This document shows positions 53,302-64,000 of a stretch of DNA of 64,000 nt, one piece after another. This DNA comes from Chaenocephalus aceratus (taxonomy: Eukaryota; Chordata; Actinopteri; Perciformes; Channichthyidae). Position numbers and translations under genes: made by a program. Each line of letters opens with the position of its first letter. Positions within the stretch are counted from its first letter, which is position 1. The DNA is taken from assembly GCA_023974075.1 (NCBI GenBank), contig JAMFTG010000209.1, positions 47,501 through 111,500 of the forward strand, written 5' to 3'. The notes under the pieces were generated by a model. The model did no database searches. It worked only from the letters and a program-made list of their open reading frames with translations, and had not been told where the DNA came from.

Positions 53302-53874
53302 GTTAAAAATAGATTTTCACTGGGGGAGAGATTACCACGAGAGGAGGGTTCATCTACTCTCATGTACAGGTGGGCTCGGAGATAAGGGTGTCCTGATTGG
53401 TCTTTGTTAGAAAAGGCGTCGTCTGGATTTTTTGGTTGAACCGTTTACAGCCTGTGAAGTCAGTGTCCTCCTGCTGCCCGTGTGTGTGTGTGTGTGTGTG
53501 TGTGAAGCACCTCTGTAAACAAGGAGAGACATACACAACAGAACACCCCACCCTCCCGTTGTAAACATCTGAAGATACATATCTGGGATTTGAAAAAAAA
53601 GAAAAATCCAGTTTTAAATTCTTGGCGTTGTCTTTCTTCTGTGTCTCATCACAGCCGACTCCTTCCTGCCGGCACACATATGAAAAGTTGCGTTCTAAAA
53701 TGTTACACATCCAATAAAACATGATCCGTGTTTAAAGTAAAAGGATTGTTTGACACTTTGTTATTCAGACTCCGTATTGCACCGTAACGTGAATGGTGGC
53801 CCGCTGTACCATTTGCATGATAACACTTTTCATATATTATATTATGGTATATATCTGGGCACCACGGGGGGGTC

Positions 53875-63859
<9,985 letters not shown>

Positions 63860-64000
63860 CTGAAGAGTTCATACAAACACGTTGGAATATTTCAGTCCAT
63901 TTACTTGCACTATTATCGGAGCAGCCTGTGACCGAATATCTCCAAGCACATAACTACACCGTAGCTAAAGTACACATGGCAATAAAAGAATCTCTCCTTC

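Overview
The window looks like a teleost fish nuclear genome. The genes are vertebrate, split by GT-AG introns and long 3' UTR-like stretches. The DNA between and inside them is full of teleost-style non-autonomous DNA transposons (several with clear 8-bp target-site duplications), a tRNA-derived SINE, (CA/TG)n microsatellites and long minisatellites. I see no bacterial, phage or viral gene.

Layout, left to right. (1) 1-9.6 kb, + strand: the 3' end of abcc9 (SUR2), with two shared exons followed by both mutually exclusive last exons, SUR2A-type then SUR2B-type, separated by a 38-bp minisatellite and a hAT-like element. (2) 10.8-22.6 kb, + strand: a complete kcnj8 (Kir6.1) in six coding exons, with a large 57-bp minisatellite in intron 1 and a 37-bp minisatellite inside a TTAA-flanked element in intron 3. 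abcc9 and kcnj8 are head to tail; their products form the vascular/cardiac K-ATP channel. (3) 23.9-29.5 kb, + strand: echdc3, six recognisable exons, three of which each carry a one-base reading-frame lesion; its intron 5 holds a second 57-bp array. (4) 33.1-35.2 kb (possibly to 37.6 kb), - strand: a NUFIP2-family gene. (5) 36.1-45.3 kb: a minisatellite complex derived from a hAT-like element, with higher-order organisation. (6) 47.3-47.5 kb, - strand: a 51-codon gene for the regulin micropeptide ALN (C4orf3). (7) 53.9-63.9 kb, - strand: the last nine coding exons of nav3 (neuron navigator 3, AAA+ domain to C-terminus), whose introns hold a third 37-bp array, a third 57-bp array, long CA tracts and a 1.6-kb G-rich minisatellite.

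The most notable structural theme is that the same two minisatellite families (57 bp and 37 bp) recur at three separate places each, mostly in introns and often within tens of bases of a splice site, and that several splice sites are embedded in (GT)n/(TG)n microsatellites. The long open frames crossing these arrays on both strands are by-products of repeat periodicity and are not annotated as genes. The biological highlights are the intact SUR2A/SUR2B exon pair, the six-exon kcnj8, the broken frames of echdc3 and the easily missed ALN micropeptide. I found no evidence for a wholly new genetic system.
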